A stretch of 12,335 nt of DNA from Parastagonospora avenae f. sp. tritici 18332-5 (Eukaryota > Ascomycota > Dothideomycetes > Pleosporales > Phaeosphaeriaceae). The notes below the pieces were generated by a model. That model saw nothing but the letters and a program-made list of their open reading frames with translations. It ran no database searches and was not told the DNA's origin. Positions 1 through 9,000 of the stretch are shown here, piece by piece. How positions within the stretch are numbered: the stretch's first letter is position 1; the number at the start of each line of letters is the position of its first letter. The stretch covers positions 1-12,335 of the forward strand of contig JAFJTR010000210.1 of the NCBI GenBank assembly GCA_022559985.1, read 5' to 3'. A program made the position numbers and the translations under genes.

Positions 1-252
1 TCAGCAGTGATTCGTCTAAGTACAATACTACTTCTTGCTCTGCGATCTACTTGTTTATTTGTGCACTGTCTTACGCCTACAACCTTTGCCCTCTTACATC
101 TACCTACAAGCAAGATGTATGTTGAAGGCCGGATTAATACAATTCATTTCTCCACGTTGTATGTTTGGCACTAGTAAAAAAGTCTATGCTTGAATGAAGC
201 CATTGAAGCGTGTAGCCGTATGCACTCTTGCAGACTACGTTGCTTCTGATAC

Positions 253-495
253 TTAATCGTGCTTATCTTCTTCTCGCCTTAGCTCATTATCGAGACTCTC
301 GAAGTTCTCGATTACCTGCTGAAGGGACTGGACTACCAGCTTTGTTTTCTGAAGGAGGTAGAGGCTAGGTCCATGTATTCTCTGGTGGTAGTCTATCTCT
401 GACCTGAGCTGCCCATTCTGCCATGTCAATTGCTCTATCATCTGGGAGAGGCTTGGTGTTGGCATCTTCTTTGCTGCCTGTATTCTGTCTGCCAT
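253..495 (-). CDS. small coiled-coil protein, function unknown (3' exon or short gene)
   Basis: I do not recognise a characterised family. From the first ATG (495) the product is 80 residues. It has a Met-Ala-Asp-Arg start, a PTPSLSQMIEQLTWQNGQLR segment, then two leucine-rich, charged helical stretches ending in an acidic/basic tail (NELRREEDKHD), which look like a coiled coil. There is no signal peptide or membrane segment. I have the impression, from memory, that short proteins of this look occur widely in ascomycete genomes. The frame stays open upstream to 603 and includes a Pro/Ser-rich stretch. A branch-like CTAAC (603-607) followed by an AG at 589-590 suggests an intron acceptor, so the exon may start at 588 and the true N-terminus may lie further upstream. 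I could not find a convincing first exon. It is divergent from the CVNH gene. It could be a gene remnant. Confidence 0.5.
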   Translation of the reverse strand: MADRIQAAKKMPTPSLSQMIEQLTWQNGQLRSEIDYHQRIHGPSLYLLQKTKLVVQSLQQVIENFESLDNELRREEDKHD

Positions 496-588
496 GGCCT
501 CGATTGCCACTGTCGAGCCTTTGTTATTGGCGATTTCGATATCGACCGCTGTCGGGACTGGTGGTGCACTGCTGAGGCTTGGTCGCAG

Positions 589-922
589 CTGGGCCCGAAT
601 TTGTTAGTTTTAGGACATATTGAGGTATCACAAGGGAACACTTTGAGTGAAGTGACAGTTCAGGCTGAAGAACCGCAAAAGTTTGTGCTGGCCAAAAGCA
701 CAGCGTGAGAAATCACTAGAAGGGATCTATTGCTGTGGCTAAAAGTGTTCTGCGGGCTCCGTAGGCCCTGTCTTATTATAGCTTGTCTCGTAAGTAAAAA
801 TAGTGGCTTCTGGTCTCAGTGTATGGACCGTTTTTGGGTTCCCAACGAGCTATTTGAGGCCTCATACTATCATATAAGTACAATCGTTCTCTATGTACTG
901 TAGGTAATCTTCACTTACAACT
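589..922. other. divergent intergenic region between the coiled-coil and CVNH genes
   Basis: About 330 bases separate the open frame of the minus-strand coiled-coil gene from the ATG of the plus-strand CVNH gene. The stretch holds a TATAAG motif (873-878) about 45 bases before the CVNH start, and a possible intron acceptor for the minus-strand gene at its left end. I see no other gene in it. If the minus-strand gene has a further 5' exon, it must lie here. Confidence 0.45.
873..878 (+). promoter_or_regulatory. TATA-like box of the CVNH gene
   Basis: TATAAG lies 45 bases before the ATG at 923, in an AT-rich context. The position fits a short-leader fungal promoter, but a six-base motif is weak evidence alone. 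Confidence 0.3.
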
Positions 923-1491
923 ATGGACTTTCGGCGACAATTTACACGTAGTTTGATCGCCGTCTGCTTTTCTTCTGTCGCTTCAGCAGCTATTTTATCA
1001 GGCCGTGTTCCTGATGCTATCCCTCCGGACGACCAGATCCTGCCGTTGCGTGAACAGTGCTTTAATTTCAAGCTCGATGGAAGCACCCTGAAAGCGTTCT
1101 GCGCCTTTCAGGGTGCTCTCCCTACAGCCGCTAGCATAGACCTCAACAATTGCATAGAAAATTCGTTTAGCAAGATGCTCTTCAGCAAAGGGTAAGGAAA
1201 ATGGCATCGCCTCTGAGATATTGATTTCTCCATTCTAACAATACGGTAGCGGTGCCGACGCCCTGCGCACTTGCTCAAATTGTTCACTTAAAGGGCTAAG
1301 CCTCCAGTGCAACTGCTTGACTCCGACGGCCTCATCGGAGCAGTCGGCAATCGAGCTAGGTGAGCATGGTGTAATTGCTCTCAAGCGATCATTGATGACT
1401 GAAACTACTGCTAGACGGCGAACTTAGAGACGATCACGCTGGCATCTTCGCTCTTGTTAACGGAGATATGGTATGTAGATCGATAGCATAA
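923..1491 (+). CDS. secreted cysteine-rich CVNH-domain protein (3 exons)
   Basis: Spliced model: exons 923-1191, 1250-1359 and 1415-1491, giving 151 residues. Intron 1 (58 bp) has GTAAGG, a CTAAC branch site and a TAG acceptor. Intron 2 (55 bp) runs from GTGAGC to CTAG. Both junctions keep frame. Residues 1-22 form a signal peptide (basic start, hydrophobic core, Ala-Ser-Ala cleavage box). The mature part has eight Cys (46, 60, 77, 98, 101, 110, 112, 147) and two tandem copies of the cyanovirin-N homology pattern: Cys, then Leu-x-Ala/Gln-x-Cys, then a Ser/Ala-x-Ile-Asp-Leu-type strand (SIDLNNC near 71-77; AIELDGEL near 123-130). CVNH proteins are carbohydrate-binding; secreted fungal versions are proposed to act in cell-wall or host interaction, so that role is inference here. 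The ATG has A at -3 and G at +4. A GTATGT at 1471 could be a further donor, but read-through to TAA gives a natural end. Confidence 0.75.
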
Positions 1492-1714
1492 CGGTCACTC
1501 GCGAGGGTTAATCATCTTGTCGATGATATTGTGTAACTTGATTAGTTAGCTTGGTAGAAGTGTCATGGCACTATTTAACTATTTCTCATCCCCAATGCTT
1601 ACGCCATATGTGCGGTAGTTCTGGTAGCAACAAAAATGAGTAATTATCCTGTCGCTGTCGGCATCGGTATGCAGGAATAGCAAGCGATGCGTAGCTGGAT
1701 GAAACGTGTAATTA

Positions 1715-1856
1715 ACATCCCTCCCTGCGTAGCGGAAAACCCGGTGGGCCGGAAACAGCCAATGAGACATAGAGACATGCCAGAATGACTGCGAAATCCG
1801 CGCTCTCATTGGTCGGTTCCGGCCCACCAGGTTTTCCGCTACGCAGGGAGGGATGT
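1715..1856. mobile_element. 142-bp MITE with 53-bp terminal inverted repeats and TA target duplication
   Basis: The left end (1715-1767) and the reverse complement of the right end (1804-1856) match at 49 of 53 positions, starting ACATCCCTCCCTGCGTAGCG. Both ends are flanked by TA (1713-1714 and 1857-1858). A short unpaired middle of about 36 bases separates the arms, so the element could fold into one long hairpin. TA duplication plus long inverted repeats and no coding capacity fit a Tc1/mariner-derived, non-autonomous element. The autonomous partner is not in this window. The four arm mismatches include one C/T difference, so the copy is not much decayed. Confidence 0.88.
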
Positions 1857-1936
1857 TACCAATGAAGCTATGCGGACCTGCATTACGGATGTTGTTGGTT
1901 GCTCTTGGTTTCGGGCCACCGTAGGTACGTGACGAG

Positions 1937-1950
1937 CACGTGACCACGTG
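1937..1950. promoter_or_regulatory. pair of adjacent CACGTG boxes
   Basis: CACGTG occurs at 1937-1942 and again at 1945-1950 with a two-base spacer. CACGTG is the core bound by bHLH (Cbf1/SREBP-type) and some bZIP factors. The pair lies far from any start codon, in the 3' flank of both neighbouring genes, so a regulatory role is unproven. Confidence 0.2.
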
Positions 1951-2130
1951 TGTGGCCCGTGCCGTGGGGTGGGATTCAGTTCGTACGCGAGCTGCAGCCC
2001 ACCTCCAAGAATTAATCAATCATCTACTCAAACTCGTTGCAACGACCGTTACTTGATTCAACCCCATACCTTTGCCGTGTCAACAGATGTCTTGCATGTG
2101 AAATCAATGCTACAACACTAGAAAGAAAGC

Positions 2131-2196
2131 TAAGTTAATTATCTAGTTAACTAACTAAGTTTATTAATTAATTGATTAATTAGTTAATTAATTATA
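2131..2196. repeat. TTAA/TTAATTAA low-complexity tract
   Basis: Almost pure A/T with repeated TTAATTA and GTTAACT units. On the minus strand the TAA stop of the P450 gene falls at its right edge (2192-2194), so the tract is that gene's immediate 3' flank and may be part of its 3' UTR. Confidence 0.7.
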
Positions 2197-5100
2197 CGAC
2201 CAGATCCTGTGGAGTCCACACATGCCATACGTCCTTAAATTGGCGCTCTATAGGCGTGTCGCGCATGCCTTCACTCGGAAACTCTGCATTTGTCGTCCTG
2301 CTGTCCTCCATCATGCTGACAAGAGTCTGCTTCACATCTGCGACAGCACACTGGGGCACGCACACGGCAACTTGTGCACCGGCCGTGACGAGTCGCATAA
2401 ACTCGGCTCTGTCGTAGTAGACACGATTTTGCACATATCTGCAGCCCTGTGACTGCTCTGCGGCATCAGAATACGCACGACGAATGGATACTGCACCGAG
2501 CTGTTCCCAGCGTTGAAAGGAATCAAAGTAGAGATTGTCCTCCGGCGAGTGGCATCCGTAGAAGAGTAAAGCCACGGGGAGAGTGCAGCCGGCAGCTATT
2601 CGCGCTGCGCGTTCCTGCACAAAACCGCGAAACGGAGCAAGACCTACAGCTACAGTCAGAGTGGGACAAGGATATTCACGCAGCCTGAAAGTCATACCTA
2701 TTCCTGCGGCAATCAAGATGAGTGGAACCTCATCACCCGGGCCAGGCATTGATAAATCTTCCGCACATTTCTCGATGCTTACAAATACCTCGTCCGCTGC
2801 GGTCAAAGAAGAGAGGTAGGTAGATGCTATGCCAATAGTCTTTTTCCTTCCTTGTCCGTTTGACCAATCTCTCACAGACTATGTCACGGTAGCATAATTG
2901 GGATGGCACAAGGGCGACGACGAGATGCAGTACTGTCGAAGTCTCATCGGCGGCTGCATCGCGAGAAAGGCGCCAGGAGACAAGTCAATCGCGGGGAAAA
3001 GCTCCAGTAAATCGAGCACGGATGGACGCTTTCCAGTAGCCTCTGCGTTGTGGGCATCGTTCGCGAGACGCCTGAGTTGAGTCTTTGATGTCTGGTCGCA
3101 AACCGCGTTCAGTAGGTAAACGACGTCATCATCGCTAGCGAGTTTTTCAAGCTCCACATAGGCGCGGAACAACTCGGCTGCCCTAATAGGTGTATCCACC
3201 GGCAGCGTCGTGGTAGCGGTGCTGCTAATAGTCAGAACACTGTCCGGCGACAAGCTGAAACGTTCTAGCGCACGCCGTACGACCGGTTTCGGGTTCTGAG
3301 GGAGGATTTTGACGCGATCACCTGTATGGTAACTCAAACCAGGTGGTAAGGCAATTTCTAAATGCTTTATTGCAGATAGCTCAGAGCCAGCCAATGTGGT
3401 GTTCGCGAGGACACGTGCCTCCCGAAGACCGCGTCGCAACGTCGACGTCCCAGGACCATAGACTGTGACTTGTAGCGCATTTTCCGCACTATACCTCGCT
3501 TGTACAGCAGGCCAAAACACGCGCGTCTCCCAAGTCGAGAAATCGGATTGAACCTTGCTAGCCGCGACGTCGCTGGTACCCATGATAGCCAGTCTCGTAC
3601 CACCACGCTTTTCCAATGTCTCATCAAGGTACGTAGGCACCTTCAGAAAGGTCCTATTCCAGTCGTGGTGACCGCAGCCGAACATGGCAAATCTCACTTC
3701 GGAAAGCTCGCTGCTTCGAAGTGTGGCGATCCATTTCACGAATTCTGCTGCGTTGCTAGCTGGTTGACCGTCGTATGATGCTGCGATGAGTACGACAGGA
3801 TTCCTTTTCGACAAGCCTTTTTTTGCATCATCTAATGTGCCGGTTGCACCGACTGTGTAGCCGTGGCTCGCTGCATGATCAGCGAGCTGATCAGCAAGAA
3901 TCTTGCACGTCCCCGCGTTAGAACCATAGAAGATGTCGATCGCTGTCTTGCGTGCCTTATTCTTATCAATTACAGTAGTGCTTGGAGTAGATTTGGGGCC
4001 ATCGATGACTGTTCTGCACTGAAGCTTCGCCAAATCAACATGGTTTCGCGGCCGAGCTCTCATGCGGAAGCCGTCAGGCTTGACAGTAAGCATCTGCTTG
4101 CTTCTCAAGCGGTACGAAGGGTCGCTCATCGATAATTCAAAGTTTTGAAGGAGCATCGCTACAACGAGCAGCGCCTGCTGTTGCGCAAAGAAGCGCCCGA
4201 TGCAGCCTCGCATACCGTTGCCAAAGGGCTTCCAGCAATTAGGAAATTCTCGGTTGCGTTGATGAAACTCATCATCAAGCATACGATCAGGTTGGAAGGC
4301 GTCTGCATCGCTGCCATAAACGCGCCGGTCTCTGTGGATGGCAGCTAATAGAGCTATAATGGGCGCCCCAGCCTTAATCTGGTACATGCCACTAAGTGTA
4401 GTGTCCTCTTTGGCAGCAAGCGCGATTGCAGGTACAGTAGGTGATAGCCGTAGCGACTCGCGGAGGACAGCACTAAGATATGGAAGTCTAGCAAGATGCG
4501 CTGCGGTAATTGCAGCATTACCAATAACATCATCTACCTCTTTCTGCGCCTTAATGTACGTGGCAGGGTTACTGAGAAGGTAGTAGAATGTAAAAGAGAG
4601 GAGGCCTGAGGTAGTCTCGTGTCCAGCAAAAAGGAGAGTAATGATGTTGTCAACAACGCTATCATCCTATCAGAGTTAGCGATCGCGTACAACAGCCAAG
4701 CCACTGATTCTTGAGCATCCCTACCGTCATTCGCTGCCCAGTCTCAGAGTCAATTCCGTACAACGTTGTGTTCAGCAGGTCCTTTCTTTTGCTGGGATGC
4801 ATTTTCCTCTCGTTTATCACCGCATAGCTAGTCATCCGCAGCTCTTCAATGCTACTCCAATATTTGTAGTTCTCCAGCACATAGAACGGTTGAAACACGT
4901 CGCTCCTCTTTGCACGCTCGGTATTGATGTTCAGAAAAGTCGCTAATGCGTTGATAAAGGGGTGCATAGACTCTTTGTAGAAAGAGTTAAATCGGTAGTC
5001 CATAGCGGACAGTGCGATCGCATCCAAGGTCAGGCGTGTAAAGTCATCCGTCACGTGGACGTCATACTCAGATCCATAACGGGCCCATTTTAACACAAGC

Positions 5101-5550
5101 TGGGCTGCGATATCATGCATATCGTCGAATGTATCCTCAATTGCCATTGACGTGAAGTGAGGTTGTAAGATGCGGTGCGCGATGCCCCAGTTGCTTTCTT
5201 CCGGGCCGTGGGCGGTCCCTAAACCATCATGTATGCCGTTGCGGGCTTGTTTGAGCATAGCTGCGATGACCTTGGTGAAGCGGCCCTCGTCGCACACTTC
5301 GTCCATCAGCGCTTGCGAGCCTATAACAATCCTCTCCTCGTTGCCTAATCGGAACTTCCAGATGGGTCCTGTGCTGGTCAGCCGTGGTGTCGACAGCGAG
5401 TTAAAATGCTTTTTCACGCAAGCGCGAGGAATACCTACCATATTTACGGGTCAAGCGGCACATGGAATCCACAGTATTGTTAACACTGATGTCTCCAAGG
5501 TTGCCAATGACGTAGTGGCCAGGAGGTCCAGGAATGGCAGCGTCTGGCAT
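2192..5550 (-). CDS. CYP505-type self-sufficient P450:reductase fusion, interrupted by one in-frame TAG (probable pseudogene)
   Basis: Known family role: NADPH-driven subterminal hydroxylation of fatty acids by a membrane-free P450 fused to its reductase (P450foxy, BM3-like). Exons are 5550-5439, 5368-4725, 4666-2698 and 2643-2192, total 1058 codons, close to the family's roughly 1060-1070. Introns are 70, 58 and 54 bp; the first two have CTGAC/CTAAC branch sites. In order: IPGPPG near residue 6, I-helix AGHETTSG (266-273), ExxR (322-325), heme loop FGNGMRGCIG with Cys407, linker about 460-490, FMN loop YGSNAGT (499-505), FAD motif RQYC (829-832, usually RxYS), NADPH motif GLAPFRG (909-915) and C-terminal DVW-type end. 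Oddities: TAG at codon 848, where relatives have Tyr; Cys1003 is followed by Val where Gly is usual; ten extra residues follow the usual end. The ATG at 5550 has A at -3. Product truncated at 848 would lack NADPH binding. Confidence 0.9.
2644..2697 (-). other. 54-bp frame-preserving intron in the NADPH-binding segment
   Basis: The donor GTATGA starts at 2697 and the intron ends TGACTGTAGCTGTAG at 2644. Splicing restores the conserved AAG-I-GLAPFRGF sequence. Unspliced, it adds 18 residues without a stop inside the NADPH motif, so a simple open-frame reading would wrongly keep it as coding. Confidence 0.85.
2879..2881 (-). other. premature in-frame TAG in the P450 reductase domain
   Basis: The frame reads Thr-Val-Thr-TAG-Ser-Val-Arg-Asp, and relatives have Thr-Tyr-Ser at this place in the FAD domain. 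Reading resumes in the same frame with normal homology, so this is a point change of a Tyr codon (TAC or TAT to TAG). It is a transversion, so it is not the C-to-T damage seen in the retroelements to the right. Confidence 0.85.
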
Positions 5551-5718
5551 GATAGTTTGCCCGTAGTAGCAAGAAGGGATAGACACAGAAAATTAAATAT
5601 CAGCTATGAGCAGGGCTGTTCTCATATTCTATGGCATGTGCTTTCAACCACTGACCATCCCGTCAGCAATAGCGACTTCTCACTCGGCAGACGCCAAGGC
5701 AAGCGCTACACACACACA
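5551..5718 (-). promoter_or_regulatory. short 5' flank of the P450 gene, cut off by a LINE
   Basis: Only about 168 bases lie between the P450 ATG and the 3' end of the LINE. An A/T-rich, TATA-like stretch (5591-5604; TATTTAATT read on the minus strand) sits about 45 bases before the ATG. Any upstream activating sites of the original promoter would now lie beyond the LINE or be lost. Confidence 0.4.
5708..5718. repeat. (AC)n microsatellite at the LINE 3' junction
   Basis: Eleven bases of alternating A and C directly abut the 3' end of the LINE. On the element's strand it reads as (TG)n after TTAATAAAT. It may be the LINE's simple-repeat tail or part of the target site. Confidence 0.6.
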
Positions 5719-6063
5719 ATTTATTAACGCCCGGCGGCTAAGCCGAAAGGGCTACTAGCGCTCATCTACTACTATACTTCTTATACTACATCTTAACCTT
5801 ATTTAGTCCCTGCATCTTCTTTACTTTGCTTCCTGCTATGCGTTGCTGTTCTTACTAAGCTTATGCTATGCGTCTTACTACTTTGCTCTTAATCTTCTAT
5901 CTTTTATTAAATTCTTATGCGTTAGTATTACTAGCAGCAGACTAGCTTAGAGTAGGCTTCTCTAAGTGTTTAGCATCCTATCTTTAGCAGCTAAAGCGCT
6001 GTCTGCTCTATATTACACGAGGCAGTTAATAAGCTAGGTTAGTAATAAAAGTAGTTTTAGTGT
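5719..6063 (-). other. LINE 3' untranslated region with terminal hairpin
   Basis: It follows the ORF2 stop and is very TpA-rich, with TpG and CpA both scarce. Near its end CGGC-TAA-GCCG (5735-5745) forms a small hairpin followed by GGGCGTTAATAAAT on the element strand. Conserved 3' hairpins are how many LINE reverse transcriptases recognise their own RNA; that role is inferred here. Confidence 0.65.
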
Positions 6064-9000
6064 TTAGTCTGCGTTAAGTCTTTCTGTTGCTATTGCAAAC
6101 TATATTATTGCTTGCACTGCGTCTATATCTAGCGCCTATTTTGCGTTGTCTGTTGCTGCTTTCTTGCCTAGGTAGAGCGACATGTTGCCTCTACCTGTCT
6201 GCGTACATTGCAGCATCTCTGCTCGCTATGCTGTCCACTTCCTGCATTAGAACAGGAAGTAGTCTACTATCTCTACTGCGTGTCTACAGTTGCACTAGTC
6301 TGTTATTAATGCTTTAATCTAGTATAAGTATATATTTAGCCTTGCTATGCCTGTTCTTAGCTGCGTAAGTATGCTGCGTTCTTTCTATAATAGCAAGTCG
6401 TAAAGTTGTTACGTATGTTTTCCTAGTAGTGCTGCGTCGATGCGTTTTAAGTACTTTCCTACGTTTTCTAGCACCCTCTAGACAGTAGCTTGCTTGCGTG
6501 CGATGTTATAAGTAGTTAATTGCACCCTAGGAAGCTGTGTTTATAGTGTAGCGTTTAGTCTTATTGCTATCTTTGCCTCTTATTTAGCGAGGTGTGCAAG
6601 TTTGCACTCTTCGCTTGCAGGCAGCTATAGCACTGTCACTATGTTCCTGTTTCTTCTTAGCTTCTAAACACTCTTATAGAAATCGCTAATATAGCTTTGC
6701 CCTAACTGCTAGCAGGGTCTTCTTAGCGTAAGCACAGCAGCTTTGTTCCTTGTTGTAAGTGCGATGTTGCAGAACCTAAGCTCTGGCAGCGTGTTCAGCG
6801 CATCAGCTATTGCTGCCAGCTCCGCAGAGTAGGGGTTGTGTTCTTCCCTCGCGCCTAGTGTCGTAGAGAAGGACCTTATTTCGTTGTTTTGCATCTTAAT
6901 CACCCTGCCTATTCTAACTACCCCGTTCCGCGCCGAGCTGCTCACCGCGATGCGTACTGCCCAGTCTGCCTCGAGGCGCTGTGCTGCGTCTTCTGTAACA
7001 GTCTGCACCCTTTTCTCCCATAGCAATAAGATGCATAGCCGGATCGTCTCTATCTGCTCCATCTCTATGTCCTTAAGCGCTTCTGCCACCTAGTAGAGCG
7101 GCGAGCAGTATTGCCTCCTGAATTTGCGCATGCGCGATGTGTTTCTTTGCAGCGGGTTAGTCTCAGGCAACGCGTGAAGGTCGGTCCATAGCTTGACTGC
7201 TCGCTTCTAGAACCGCTCTTGTGCGCTCGGGATGTGCGCTTCTGCCTCTGCTACCCACGTTGCTACTGTAGCAAACGTGCCTACAATTGCTTATGCCCCT
7301 ATTCTCTGCACTCTGTTAATAGGCCTTGCAAGTTTGTCCTTATAGGCGTGCATCCACACGTTTAATACGTAGTCTACTGTTAGCGCAACAGTCGCTGTAA
7401 ACAGCTGCCGTGCTACTGTGGGCAAGAGCCCTCTCAGCCTCCTGAGCTCTAGTGCTGCTTCTAGCCCCTTTGCAGCTGCTCTTGCAATATGCTTATAATA
7501 TTTAAGCCTAGCGTCTATAAGCACGCTAAGTATCTTAACGTAGTCCTTAGGCAACACGCTCTGCCCCTTAATAACAAAGGGGTCTGCAGCGCTCTTATAT
7601 GCTTTGCAAGTGAAGTAGATAACAGCTATCTTCTCTGCTTTAAATGTTGCCCTGCTTCTCTGTTCCTAGTCTAGTGCGTCTCTAATAATCGCTTTAATAC
7701 CCTCCCTGTTACTTTGCGCTGTTAGTCCTGTGACTTACGTAGTAAAGTTATCTATAAACGCAATTGCGCTACTATACGTGTTAATACGCTGTTGCACTAG
7801 GTTAGTATTAAAGAAGAGAAACAGAATTAGAGAGAGCGGCAACCCTTGCGGCAGACCTGCTTGTGGCAGCTCTTGAATCTCGGAAGCCTGTCTGTTGACC
7901 TGGATCGATGCAGTGCGCCGGGAGCAGAAGGCCTCTACCCACCGCAACAGCCTCTCTAGTATGCCTCGCGCTTTCATCCTCTGCAACAGTCTTTCCTTGC
8001 ACACTCTATTATACGCTCCCTTAATATTAAAGCTAATTAGACTAACAGTTTGCTAGCCCTGCTACGCAGTGTAGATTTGTTCTTAGAGAAGCACTAGTGC
8101 TTACTCTGCTAATCGCTGCTTGCACGCTCTGAAGTGGTTAGTGAGCAGCAACCTATGCGTCTTGACCATGTGCGAGATCCTCTCTGCCACTACCGACTCC
8201 AGCACTTTGCCTAGCGTGGCTAGCAGTGAGATTAGCCTCCACGCTTTTGCAATAGTGTAGTCTTCCTTGCCTAGCTTTTTAAGCGGGATAATCTTAGCAT
8301 GTCTCTACTAGCTAGGCAGCAATCCCTCTTCTAGCGACTGTCGAAACAGCGCAAGAACATAGTCTTTAACTACTAGCTAGACCTGCTTCTACACTATAAC
8401 AGGCAGTCTGTTGTCTTCTAGTGCTTTCTATGACTTTGCAGCGTGCAGCTGCCTTTCTATCTCCTTAAGCGTGATAGTCGGCATCTCTATAGGCGGTCTC
8501 TGCGGCCTGTGTCCTTCGTCGTCGATGTGGCTGGGAAGCGGAGGGAAGAAAGTGCTAAGCAACTCCTCAGCTTGCTCCCTATAGTTAGTTGTAGCTATTC
8601 TGTCTATTCTGCAGAGTGCTAGGACTGTCCTAAACACCTTGTTACCTGTCTTTAGGTATTTAGCTACGTTCTAGATGTTATCGTTGTCTGCTAGGAAGTT
8701 GTCCTAGTGCTTTCTCTTCTGCTGTTAAATAGCATCGTAGTACTGCTTCGACGCTCCCTTTGCAGTTTCTTCTAGGTCTAGTTAAGCTGCTTCTAAGCGT
8801 CTTGCTGCTCTCGCTCGGTTCCTCCAGTGCGTGTATACACGGCGCAGCTGTGTTAAGTCCTGCGTCCACCACCTCTTCGCGTACGGTGACGGCCTAGCTC
8901 TGGGTGTTAGTGCGTGCACCGCCTCCAGTACCGCATCTATTAGTCTGTCTGTCTTCTGCTGCATCGTGCCCGCCAGCAGGCTTGCGCCGAGCGCCCTAGC

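Larger units (their letters stand above)
1492..2191. other. gene-free interval holding a MITE, E-box pair and AT tract
   Basis: No supportable gene is seen on either strand. A 146-codon minus-strand frame at 1579-2019 runs straight through both arms of the MITE and shows no domain, so I treat it as chance. The interval is the 3' flank of both the CVNH gene and the P450 gene, which converge on it. Confidence 0.6.

Noticed and set aside
430..708. 92-codon plus-strand frame, cysteine-rich at its start
   Set aside because: Antisense to the coiled-coil frame; no signal peptide or domain, and the minus-strand reading is more protein-like.
736..769. Possible hAT-type element end (GGCTCCGTAGGCCCTG)
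   Set aside because: I found no matching inverted end or eight-base duplication within the window.
1579..2019. 146-codon minus-strand frame
   Set aside because: It crosses both arms of the MITE and has no recognisable domain; its length is a chance effect of the inverted repeat.
2879..2881. An intron that would skip the P450 TAG
   Set aside because: No donor/acceptor pair around it keeps the conserved sequence on both sides; homology continues directly through the codon.
5170..5727. 185-codon plus-strand frame
   Set aside because: It is antisense to P450 exons 1 and 2, their intron and the promoter, all supported by homology; no domain is seen in it.
6087..6317. Leucine/serine-rich hydrophobic plus-strand frame that resembles a membrane protein
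   Set aside because: It is the antisense of the LINE ORF2 C-terminal Cys/His region; the hydrophobicity comes from the complementary codons.
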